DNA from: Lachnospiraceae bacterium UBA4292
Lineage (GTDB): Bacteria > Bacillota > Clostridia > Lachnospirales > Lachnospiraceae
Direction of reading: 5' to 3'
Length of the DNA: 10,841 nucleotides
Assembly (NCBI GenBank): GCA_002395865.1
Contig: DGVE01000009.1
Span: 1-10,841 of the forward strand
Shown here piece after piece: positions 1 through 6,209 of this stretch (positions within the stretch are counted from its first letter, which is position 1; each line of letters starts with the position of its first letter). The notes under the pieces were generated by a model. The model saw nothing but the letters and a program-made list of their open reading frames with translations, was not told where the DNA came from and made no database searches. Made by a program: the position numbers and the translations under genes.

Positions 1-19
1 ATGGGCGGGTGCTGAATAG
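1..19 (+). CDS. Possible 3' end of an upstream gene (partial, reading frame not certain)
   Basis: A hairpin terminator starts about 14 bases downstream, so a gene probably ends here. Two frames give a nearby stop: TAG at 17-19, preceded by codons for W-A-G-A-E, or TGA at 13-15. I cannot choose between them from so few codons. By analogy with other BMP-family loci, the missing gene could be the substrate-binding lipoprotein of the transporter that follows; that is inference only. Confidence 0.25.
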
Positions 20-32
20 TTACTTACAAAAT

Positions 33-65
33 AAAGGCGGGTTACAGCAACTGACCCGCCTTTTT
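33..65 (+). terminator. Intrinsic terminator between the upstream gene and the ABC cassette
   Basis: GGCGGGT (36-42) pairs perfectly with ACCCGCC (54-60), extended by AAA (33-35) against the first bases of a TTTTT run (61-65). A short inner stem (CAG 45-47 with CTG 51-53) can form within the loop. The ribosome binding site of the ATPase gene begins only 12 bases after the T run. There is no space for a separate promoter between them, so the transporter genes probably depend on read-through. Confidence 0.85.
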
Positions 66-77
66 AAACCTCAGGAC

Positions 78-82
78 GGAGG
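78..82 (+). promoter_or_regulatory. Ribosome binding site that fixes a TTG start
   Basis: GGAGG sits 6 bases before TTG at 89-91. No ATG or GTG is placed as well in this frame, and the family's N-terminal strand begins at once (KAAIELRGITKTFG). TTG is therefore the likely start codon. Confidence 0.8.
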
Positions 83-88
83 CGCAAT

Positions 89-1615
89 TTGGATAAGAAG
101 GCTGCGATAGAGCTCAGAGGAATAACCAAGACCTTCGGAAGTGTCATTGCAAATGACAATGTTGACCTTGACGTCAATCACGGCGAGATACTTGCGATCC
201 TCGGCGAGAACGGAAGTGGCAAGACCACTCTCATGAATATGATAGCGGGCATCTATTTCCCGGACAGCGGTACGATACGCGTGGATGGTGAGGAGGCTGT
301 GATAGCCTCACCAAAGGATGCTTTTTCATACCGGATAGGTATGATCCACCAGCATTTCAAGCTCGTGGATGTTTTTTCGGCGACTGAAAATATCATCCTC
401 GGTCTTAAGGAGAAGGAGCGCTACAGCATAAAAAGATCCCGCTCTAAGATAATGGAGATATGCGATACCTTCGGCTTTGAACTGGACCCGGACAAGAAGA
501 TCTACGACATGAGCGTATCAGAGAAGCAGACTGTGGAGATCGTCAAAGTCCTCTACAGGGGCGCCGAGATACTCATTCTCGATGAGCCCACCGCGGTCCT
601 CACTCCCCAGGAGATAGAGAAGCTTTTTGATGTGCTTCGCAAAATGAGGGAGAGCGGCAAAGCCATTATCATCATAACCCATAAACTGAACGAGGTCATG
701 GCTATATCGGACCGCGTATCGGTGCTTTGCAAGGGCAAATATGTCGGCACGGTCAATACGAGCGATACCAATGAAAAACAGCTCACAGAGATGATGGTGG
801 GCAGGAAGATAGAGCTTGGCATCAACAGGAGCGAGCCGAAGAACTGCACCGACAGACTGGTAGTAAAGAACGTCAGCTGCACCGATTCGCAGTCGATAAA
901 GGTTTTAAAGGATGTATCATTTACCGTAAGAAGCGGTGAGATCCTCGGTATAGCAGGCATCGCCGGAAGCGGCCAGAGAGAGCTTCTCGAGGCCATCGCG
1001 GGCCTTCAGAAGTATGATGGTGAGATCAATTATATCGTTCCCGAGACCGGTAAGATCGAAGCTCTTAAGAACAAGTCTCCCAAGCAGATCACGGATCTCG
1101 GTGTAAGACTTTCATTCGTTCCCGAGGACAGACTGGGAATGGGTCTGGTCGGGAACATGAACATCACCGACAACATGATGCTCAGGAGCTATGGTAAGGG
1201 ATGGTCGCCCTATGTCAGCAGAAAGGCTCCCCATGAGCTCGCCCAGGAGATCGTCAACAAACTCGAGGTCGTAACGCCTTCCGTGGATGCACCCGTAAGA
1301 ACTCTCTCCGGCGGTAATGTTCAGAAGGTGCTCGTAGGACGAGAGATCGCATCAAGCCCTTCCGTATTTATGGCCGCGTATCCTGTGAGAGGTCTCGATA
1401 TAAATTCATCGTACACCATCTACAACCTCCTCAATGAACAGAAGGAGAATGGTGTGGCAGTCATCTTTGTCGGAGAGGATCTGGACGTACTGCTTGCTCT
1501 TTCGGACAGGATACTCGTTATGTGTTCGGGTGCCGTGGCCGGTATAGTGGATGCAAGAACGGCCACCAAGGAACAGCTGGGTACACTTATGACCGGAGGC
1601 TCACATGGAGAATAA
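89..1615 (+). CDS. nupO: Twin-domain ABC transporter ATP-binding protein, BMP/nucleoside importer type
   Basis: This is the cytoplasmic energy subunit of an importer, carrying two nucleotide-binding domains in one 508-residue chain, the usual length for the RbsA/MglA-like and YufO (NupO) group. Domain 1 has Walker A GENGSGKTT (39-47), a Q-loop near MIHQHF (85-90), a degenerate signature MSVSEKQ (141-147), Walker B ILILDEPTA (161-169) and H198. Domain 2 has the family's altered P-loop AGSGQRE (292-298), where Gln replaces the catalytic Lys, a good LSGGNVQK signature (407-414) and a Walker B region reading AAYPVRGLD (429-437) without the usual Asp-Glu. Such asymmetry is normal here: one ATP site is formed by domain 1 Walker motifs facing the domain 2 signature. 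The gene starts at TTG and overlaps the next gene by 11 bases. The best-known substrates are guanosine and other nucleosides, but BMP systems also carry other ligands. Family certain, substrate inferred. Confidence 0.93.
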   Translation: MDKKAAIELRGITKTFGSVIANDNVDLDVNHGEILAILGENGSGKTTLMNMIAGIYFPDSGTIRVDGEEAVIASPKDAFSYRIGMIHQHFKLVDVFSATENIILGLKEKERYSIKRSRSKIMEICDTFGFELDPDKKIYDMSVSEKQTVEIVKVLYRGAEILILDEPTAVLTPQEIEKLFDVLRKMRESGKAIIIITHKLNEVMAISDRVSVLCKGKYVGTVNTSDTNEKQLTEMMVGRKIELGINRSEPKNCTDRLVVKNVSCTDSQSIKVLKDVSFTVRSGEILGIAGIAGSGQRELLEAIAGLQKYDGEINYIVPETGKIEALKNKSPKQITDLGVRLSFVPEDRLGMGLVGNMNITDNMMLRSYGKGWSPYVSRKAPHELAQEIVNKLEVVTPSVDAPVRTLSGGNVQKVLVGREIASSPSVFMAAYPVRGLDINSSYTIYNLLNEQKENGVAVIFVGEDLDVLLALSDRILVMCSGAVAGIVDARTATKEQLGTLMTGGSHGE

Positions 1616-2738
1616 AAAGCATACAAAACACGAGCCTCTGTTCCATATCGTTAAAAGAGGCCAGAAAAAGCTTGTAAGGTCATGGGTTGTCAGGTTCACT
1701 GCGATACTGCTTGCGGTCGTTCTGTCGGGACTCATCGCCTTCATGGTTGCCCGTATCTCACCCGTTAAGTTCTTCTTGACACTGGTAACGGGATCGTTCG
1801 GTTCTTCCAGAAAGATCTGGAAATTCTTACAGAGCGCGGCGATACTTCTCGGTATTTCCGTAGCCATTACGCCTGCATTTCGCATGCGTTTCTGGAATAC
1901 CGGTGCCGAGGGACAGGCGCTTGTTGGAGGACTTGCTGCGGCAGCAGTCATGCAGTTTTGCACCAATGTACCGACCGTGCCCCTCATTTTACTCATCGTA
2001 ATATCAGGTATAGCAGCCGGTGCGCTGTGGGGTCTTCTGCCGGCGGTATGCAAGGCAAAATGGAACACGAACGAGACTCTGTTCACGCTGATGATGAACT
2101 ACATTGCCATACAGATCACATCGTTCTTCGTCTACACATGGGATAAATCCGGACACGGCAATCTGGGTATCATCAACAGAAAGACTAAGATAGGCTGGCT
2201 TCCCTCATTCTTCGGAAATGAGTACGCCATTCCGATCATCTTCGTTCTGATCATCACTTACGGTATATTTATATATCTCTCTTTCAGAAAACACGGATAT
2301 GAGATATCGGTAGTCGGAGAGAGCGTGAATACGGCAAGATACGTTGGTATCAATGTAACAAAGGTCATCATCCGTACGATGGTGCTCTCGGGCGCGCTCT
2401 GCGGCCTGATGGGAGCTTTGGTCGTATCCGGTGTGGATCATACCATATCGAGAGATACGATAGGAGGTCAGGGCTTTACGGCGATCATGGTCAGCTGGAT
2501 GTCCGGCTTCAATCCGTTCTACATGATCTTCTCGTCGCTTCTGATCATCTTCCTTGAGAGAGGAGGCGCGGAGGTCTCGACTGTACTGGGACTAAACGCG
2601 TCCTTCTCGCAGATCATCTCGGGACTGATCATATTCTTTATAATAGGCAGTGAATTCTTCGTAAACTATAAGGTCGTTTTCAACCACAGAAAACGCCACG
2701 CGAAAGTCTTAAAAGATGCCGGAAAGGAGGAGAGCTGA
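1605..2738 (+). CDS. nupP: ABC transporter permease 1, BPD_transp_2 family, nucleoside type
   Basis: This 377-residue integral membrane protein would form half of the translocation pore. After a basic cytoplasmic N-terminus (about 1-28) come many hydrophobic segments, such as 31-49, 76-90, 104-118, 125-147, 208-226, 257-277, 305-317 and 336-349. The family hallmark FRMRFWNTGAEGQ lies at 92-104; related NupP/YufP permeases have an almost identical stretch. The cytoplasmic loop around RKHGYEISVVGESVNTARY (228-246) is the expected contact for the ATPase. The start ATG lies inside the end of the ATPase gene, with GGAGG at 1595-1599 five bases before it, so translation is probably coupled. The gene ends in TGATG, sharing one base with permease 2. 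Family confident; exact ligand unknown because the binding protein is outside the window. Confidence 0.92.
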   Translation: MENKKHTKHEPLFHIVKRGQKKLVRSWVVRFTAILLAVVLSGLIAFMVARISPVKFFLTLVTGSFGSSRKIWKFLQSAAILLGISVAITPAFRMRFWNTGAEGQALVGGLAAAAVMQFCTNVPTVPLILLIVISGIAAGALWGLLPAVCKAKWNTNETLFTLMMNYIAIQITSFFVYTWDKSGHGNLGIINRKTKIGWLPSFFGNEYAIPIIFVLIITYGIFIYLSFRKHGYEISVVGESVNTARYVGINVTKVIIRTMVLSGALCGLMGALVVSGVDHTISRDTIGGQGFTAIMVSWMSGFNPFYMIFSSLLIIFLERGGAEVSTVLGLNASFSQIISGLIIFFIIGSEFFVNYKVVFNHRKRHAKVLKDAGKEES

Positions 2739-3733
2739 TGCCGTCAATAGTAATATCATTTCTGCAGAGAGCGTTCGTTCAGGGCGTTCCCCTTCTGTAC
2801 GGTTCAACAGGTGAGATCATCACCGAAAAGTCCGGCCATCTGAACCTCGGTATACCGGGCATCATGTATGTCGGCGCCATTTCCAGCGTCATCGGCTCCT
2901 TCATCTACGAGAGCTCGGTGCCCGCAGGAGCCGATCTGAATCCCATTCTGGCCATTTTCATACCGGTCCTGTGTTCCCTGCTGGGCTCACTCATAATGGG
3001 GCTCATATACAGCTTTCTTACGGTCACACTGCGCGCGAATCAGAACGTGACAGGTCTTGCGCTTACCACCTTCGGTATAGGAGTGGGCAACTTCTTCGGC
3101 GGATCTCTGATAAAGATCACAGGCAGCGACGTGCCCTCGATCGCGCTGTCCAAGACCAGCACGATATTCCGTACCTCGCTTCCGTTTGCGGACAAGCTCG
3201 GATGGTTCGGAGAGCTGTTTCTTTCCTTCGGTTTTCTTGCATACATGTCGATAATCGTAGCGCTTCTCGCCGCTCATATACTTAAGAGCACGAGGGTGGG
3301 TCTTCATCTGAGAGCGGTGGGAGAGAACCCCGCCACAGCCGATGCGGCAGGTATCAATGTATTCAAGTACAAGTATTTCGCCACCTGCATAGGAAGCATG
3401 ATCGCGGGTCTCGGAGGACTCTACTACATCATGGATTACGCAAACGGTGTGTGGTCGAACGATGGCTTCGGTGACAGAGGCTGGCTCGCCATCGCACTCG
3501 TTATATTCTCCCTGTGGAGACCGAACTGGAGCATACTGGGATCTTTCATATTCGGTGGTCTCTATGTAGTCTACCTCTTCATCAAGAACACCACGCTTCC
3601 ACAGCAGGAGCTCTTCAAGATGGCTCCCTATGTGGTGACCATCGTCATACTGGTGCTCGTCAGCATGAAGAACAAGAGGGAGAATCAACCGCCTGCCCAT
3701 CTGGGTATCCCGTACTTCAGAGAGGAACGTTAG
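2738..3733 (+). CDS. nupQ: ABC transporter permease 2, BPD_transp_2 family, nucleoside type
   Basis: This 331-residue membrane protein is the second pore subunit. The N-terminal motif GEIITEKSGHLNLGIPGI (25-42) is the signature of the NupQ/YufQ permeases (typically GE..sE.sG.lNLG.eG). The helix region NQNVTGLALTTFGIG (101-115), the coupling loop GLHLRAVGENPATADAAGIN (188-207) and the late GDRGWLAIALVIFSLWRP (245-262) also fit. The C-terminal HLGIPYFREER resembles the ending often seen in this family. An AAGGAGG site at 2724-2730 lies 7 bases before the ATG, and the gene overlaps the stop of permease 1 by one base. The stop TAG (3731-3733) overlaps the stop of the opposing gene (TAA on the minus strand, 3730-3732), so the two genes converge with no spacer. 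Confidence 0.92.
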   Translation: MPSIVISFLQRAFVQGVPLLYGSTGEIITEKSGHLNLGIPGIMYVGAISSVIGSFIYESSVPAGADLNPILAIFIPVLCSLLGSLIMGLIYSFLTVTLRANQNVTGLALTTFGIGVGNFFGGSLIKITGSDVPSIALSKTSTIFRTSLPFADKLGWFGELFLSFGFLAYMSIIVALLAAHILKSTRVGLHLRAVGENPATADAAGINVFKYKYFATCIGSMIAGLGGLYYIMDYANGVWSNDGFGDRGWLAIALVIFSLWRPNWSILGSFIFGGLYVVYLFIKNTTLPQQELFKMAPYVVTIVILVLVSMKNKRENQPPAHLGIPYFREER

Positions 3734-4743
3734 AACTGATTGAAGATAAGTCTTCCTTCGGAATACATGCAGGTATACGAATCACTTACCACAACAGCGG
3801 CAATGATATTTTCCGTAAATATCATGCCGTTGTTTTTTATTACCGTGACGGGAGCTCCCGACTCGTATAATTCAATGATCTGTTCACCGGTAAATATCCT
3901 GCCTGAATATACAGAGTAGTCAGGCGGCGGGGGAAAAGAAGCAGCGGCCTGCGCGCTATCTTCCTCTGTGGTCGTTTCTGCCGTGACCGTCGTTTCTTCT
4001 GTGGTGGTCGTCTCTGCTGTGGTGGTCGTTTCTGCTATGATGGATGTTTCTTCTATGGTGGTCGTCTCTGCTATGATGGACGTTTCTACTATGGTGGTCG
4101 TCTCTGCTTCTGCAGCTGACTCCTGCGTAGTCGTTTCATGCGGCAGAATGATCGTTTCCTGAGGAAGAGTCTGCGAAGGGGGAGTCTCGGGAGGAAGAGT
4201 CTGTGGTGGAACAGTTTCCGGGGGCATGGTCTTTAGCGGTGCGGTCTCGAAAGCTGTGGTCTCGACCGGCGCGGTAACATAAGCCGCTGAAGTATCTTCG
4301 ACAGTTGTCTCAGGCGATGAAGATACATAGGCAGCAGTTGCGGGAGGTTCAGTTTCTTCGAAAAATGCCCCGGACATTGTGTTGTCCGGCCGCGTGGTCG
4401 TCTTATTCTGACGCATGGGAAGTGGCTTTATAGACATATGCACGACAAGTAAGCCTGCGGCAGAAAGCGCAAGCGCAAGAAGAATATACGCGGTTAGTTT
4501 TGTGGGGTAATTTTTTCCGCATCTTCTGCAGCGTCTGAACAGAAGACCTCTGTCAAAGCGGTGTGAAAGGGGAGGGAGATGCCGGGTAAATGTTCTCCCG
4601 CAGCAGGTGCAGGTCAGGAGCATGGAACCGGGCCGGGTGCAGTCCGGTGTCTTAATGAGCTTCTCATCCGAGAAACGATGTCTGCCGGTGTTTGCATAAT
4701 ATATGCACTCACCGCAGTCCTCTTTGCGATATGTATCCTTCAT
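3730..4743 (-). CDS. Cys-rich, single-pass membrane protein with Thr/Pro/Glu-rich stalk (function unknown)
   Basis: This 337-residue protein has four visible parts. First, residues 10-75 form a Cys-rich module with eight cysteines (C10, C13, C35, C45, C47, C48, C72, C75) plus H22, H55 and H61. The spacing H-R-F ... D-C-T-x-x-G ... T-C-x-C-C-G-x-T-F ... H-R-F resembles Cys/His repeats common in exported proteins of Clostridia, and metal binding is likely. Second, one membrane helix spans about 83-103. Third, a low-complexity region (about 113-275) has a Pro-Glu-Thr part (P-P-E-T / P-P-Q-T, 173-196) and a Thr-Glu part (about 206-262). Fourth, a short domain of about 60 residues follows (YSGRIFTGEQIIELYESG at 278-295) that I do not recognise. 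The basic flank R-R-C-R-R before the helix suggests N-inside, which would place the stalk and C-terminal domain outside; the other side also has Lys and Arg, so topology is not settled. AAGGAGG (4747-4753) lies only 3 bases from the ATG. It has its own promoter and converges with the transporter. Confidence 0.8.
   Translation of the reverse strand: MKDTYRKEDCGECIYYANTGRHRFSDEKLIKTPDCTRPGSMLLTCTCCGRTFTRHLPPLSHRFDRGLLFRRCRRCGKNYPTKLTAYILLALALSAAGLLVVHMSIKPLPMRQNKTTTRPDNTMSGAFFEETEPPATAAYVSSSPETTVEDTSAAYVTAPVETTAFETAPLKTMPPETVPPQTLPPETPPSQTLPQETIILPHETTTQESAAEAETTTIVETSIIAETTTIEETSIIAETTTTAETTTTEETTVTAETTTEEDSAQAAASFPPPPDYSVYSGRIFTGEQIIELYESGAPVTVIKNNGMIFTENIIAAVVVSDSYTCMYSEGRLIFNQF
3791..3838 (+). 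terminator. Intrinsic terminator of the ABC operon, lying inside the opposing gene
   Basis: The left arm (3791-3811) pairs with the right arm (3817-3833) in about 17 base pairs with two small bulges (3795-3797 and A3803) and a 5-base loop TCCGT. TTTTTT follows at 3833-3838. The T run is on the + strand only, so it should stop transcripts from the transporter side. It lies about 60 bases past the permease 2 stop and within the last 50 codons of the minus-strand gene. Confidence 0.85.
3968..4111 (-). repeat. Eight tandem 18-bp units encoding a Thr/Glu-rich six-residue repeat
   Basis: On the + strand the units begin at 3968, 3986, 4004, 4022, 4040, 4058, 4076 and 4094. A typical unit is GTGGTCGTCTCTGCTATG. 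Units 4-5 and 6-7 alternate GTG- and ATG-starting forms, giving a 36-bp higher-order repeat (4037-4072 against 4073-4108, two mismatches). The period is a multiple of three, so gain or loss of units keeps the frame. It encodes part of the stalk, such as A-E-T-T-T and E-E-T-S-I-I on the minus strand. Confidence 0.9.
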
Positions 4744-4767
4744 TATCCTCCTTCGGACTGTACGGAT

Positions 4768-4796
4768 ATATTATCATCAGTTTTGGCCACTTGCAA
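4768..4796 (-). promoter_or_regulatory. Probable sigma-A-type promoter for the minus-strand stalk protein
   Basis: Read on the minus strand, TTGCAA (4791-4796) is followed after 17 bases by TAATAT (4768-4773). The overlapping GATAAT two bases earlier is an alternative -10. Each hexamer matches 4 or 5 of 6 consensus bases. The start site would fall near 4761, giving a leader of about 18 bases that contains the AAGGAGG site. Confidence 0.5.
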
Positions 4797-4827
4797 CGAT
4801 TTTTTCTTGCTTTTTTTATCTGCATGG

Positions 4828-4851
4828 TTTACATTAGAAATCAAATATAAT
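4828..4851 (+). promoter_or_regulatory. Possible promoter of the GH43-signalling operon
   Basis: A perfect TATAAT lies at 4846-4851, about 20 bases before the GH43 ATG. TTTACA at 4828-4833 is only 12 bases away, too close for a standard -35, and the correctly spaced position (4823-4828, CATGGT) is poor. A weaker alternative pair is TTGCTT (4807-4812) with TACATT (4830-4835), spacing 17. A weak -35 would fit an activator-dependent promoter, but this is inference. GH43 has a good AAGGAGG at 4861-4867. Confidence 0.4.
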
Positions 4852-4871
4852 AAAGGTCATAAGGAGGCATT

Positions 4872-6191
4872 ATGTCAAATCCATATCTTCCCCGCTGGGA
4901 ATACATACCGGACGGAGAGCCGAGAGTGTTCGGTGACAGAGTATATATCTATGGTTCACACGACAGACCCGACAGCGAGGAGTTCTGCGACTACCGTTTA
5001 AAGGTCTGGTCGGCTTCAGTGGACGATCCTGATCACTGGATTTGTCACGGAGACATATTCAGAACACGTGATACCGAGGGACATCCTGCAGACACCGACT
5101 GGACGAACAATCTGCTGTTTGCTCCTGATGTCGTGTACAACAGAGGCAAATACTATCTCTTCGCCTACATAGTCGGCGCGAAGGGCTGCGTGGCTGTAAG
5201 CGACACTCCCGAGGGGCCGTTTAAGCTCATAGGGCAGTACAATTATCATCTCGAGAAGCACTACGATGACGGTACATTCATCGATCCGGGCGTGCTGGTC
5301 GATGACGACGGAAAGGTGTACATATACTGCGGTTATCAAGGCTCGTACCTGTGCAGGCTCGACGGTGAAACGATGACGGACGTGGTCGACGGGACATATA
5401 TGGAGAACTTCCTTCCGAAGGAGGGCGAGAACGGCTTTTTCGAGGCGGCAAGCCCCAGAAAGGTCGGCGATACATATTACATGATATATTCGCCGAACCG
5501 CGGAAGCCGTCTGGCCTACGCCACCGCGAAGACACCTGTAGGTCCGTTTACATACAGGGGCTACATAGTGGATAACGGCGCGGACTATCCCGGCGGCAAC
5601 GACCACGGAAGCATCTGCAGGATAAAGGATCAGTGGTATATATTCTATCACCGCATGACGAACGGAAGCATAATGAGCCGCAGAGGTTGCGTGGAGAGGA
5701 TAAGCTTTAATGAAGACGGCAGCATCACCCCCGTGGAGATGACTTCACTGGGATTTGAGGAGGCGCTGAATCCTTATGACTATACGCCTGCCGATACTGT
5801 CTGCGTGATAAGGGGAAGCGGAAGAGTGACAGAGCTCGATCCCTTCACTCTGGTCGTTACCGATATCAAAAAAGATACCGTACTCGGTTGGAAACACTAT
5901 GATTTCGGCATCGACAATAACCCCAACACTCTCATGAGACTCTACATAAAGGTGCGCCCCATGGGATGCTCGGGAACCATTAGAGTCTACGCGGATTCGA
6001 CCGATGATGAGAACGAGATAGGCTCGGTAAGCTTTAACAGAAGCGACTCTATACTCACGACAAAATGCAAGCTTCTCACCGGAAGGCACAGCATCTATTT
6101 CAAGATCGATGACAGCTATGTCAGCTGGGCAAAGGACTATTTCAAGGACAGGACACTTTTCGAGCTTGAAAGCTTTGTATTCATGAAATAA
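4872..6191 (+). CDS. Glycoside hydrolase family 43, probable arabinofuranosidase/xylosidase, intracellular
   Basis: This 439-residue enzyme probably removes arabinose or xylose units from oligosaccharides. Residues 1 to about 305 form the five-bladed propeller catalytic domain. The expected acidic triad is visible: D14 in YIPDGEP (general base), D138 in FIDPGVLVDDDG (pKa modulator) and E191 in FFEAASPRK (general acid). H245 in GGNDHGSI with WYIFYHR (255-261) is another conserved GH43 region. Residues from about 310 to the end are beta-rich (GWKHYDFG, MRLYIKVRP, TIRVYADST, HSIYFKIDD) and resemble a CBM6-like sandwich. The protein begins MSNPYLPRWEY with no signal peptide or membrane helix, so it should act in the cytoplasm on imported sugars. 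It is followed after 18 bases, without a terminator, by the sensor genes and is likely cotranscribed with them. The family is clear; the exact linkage cannot be told from the sequence. Confidence 0.9.
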   Translation: MSNPYLPRWEYIPDGEPRVFGDRVYIYGSHDRPDSEEFCDYRLKVWSASVDDPDHWICHGDIFRTRDTEGHPADTDWTNNLLFAPDVVYNRGKYYLFAYIVGAKGCVAVSDTPEGPFKLIGQYNYHLEKHYDDGTFIDPGVLVDDDGKVYIYCGYQGSYLCRLDGETMTDVVDGTYMENFLPKEGENGFFEAASPRKVGDTYYMIYSPNRGSRLAYATAKTPVGPFTYRGYIVDNGADYPGGNDHGSICRIKDQWYIFYHRMTNGSIMSRRGCVERISFNEDGSITPVEMTSLGFEEALNPYDYTPADTVCVIRGSGRVTELDPFTLVVTDIKKDTVLGWKHYDFGIDNNPNTLMRLYIKVRPMGCSGTIRVYADSTDDENEIGSVSFNRSDSILTTKCKLLTGRHSIYFKIDDSYVSWAKDYFKDRTLFELESFVFMK

Positions 6192-6209
6192 TAATTTTAG
6201 GAGCACAGG

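Noticed and set aside
3968..4162. Plus-strand open frame of Val/Ser repeats
   Set aside because: It is the antisense reading of the Thr-rich repeat; it lacks a ribosome site and lies inside a well-supported minus-strand gene.
4579..5001. Plus-strand open frame crossing the divergent promoter region
   Set aside because: It spans the start of the minus-strand gene, both promoters and the GH43 start, without a recognisable domain or ribosome site.
5016..5651. Long minus-strand open frame inside GH43
   Set aside because: It has no domain or ribosome site and overlaps the catalytic domain of a clear GH43 gene; it is a frame shadow.
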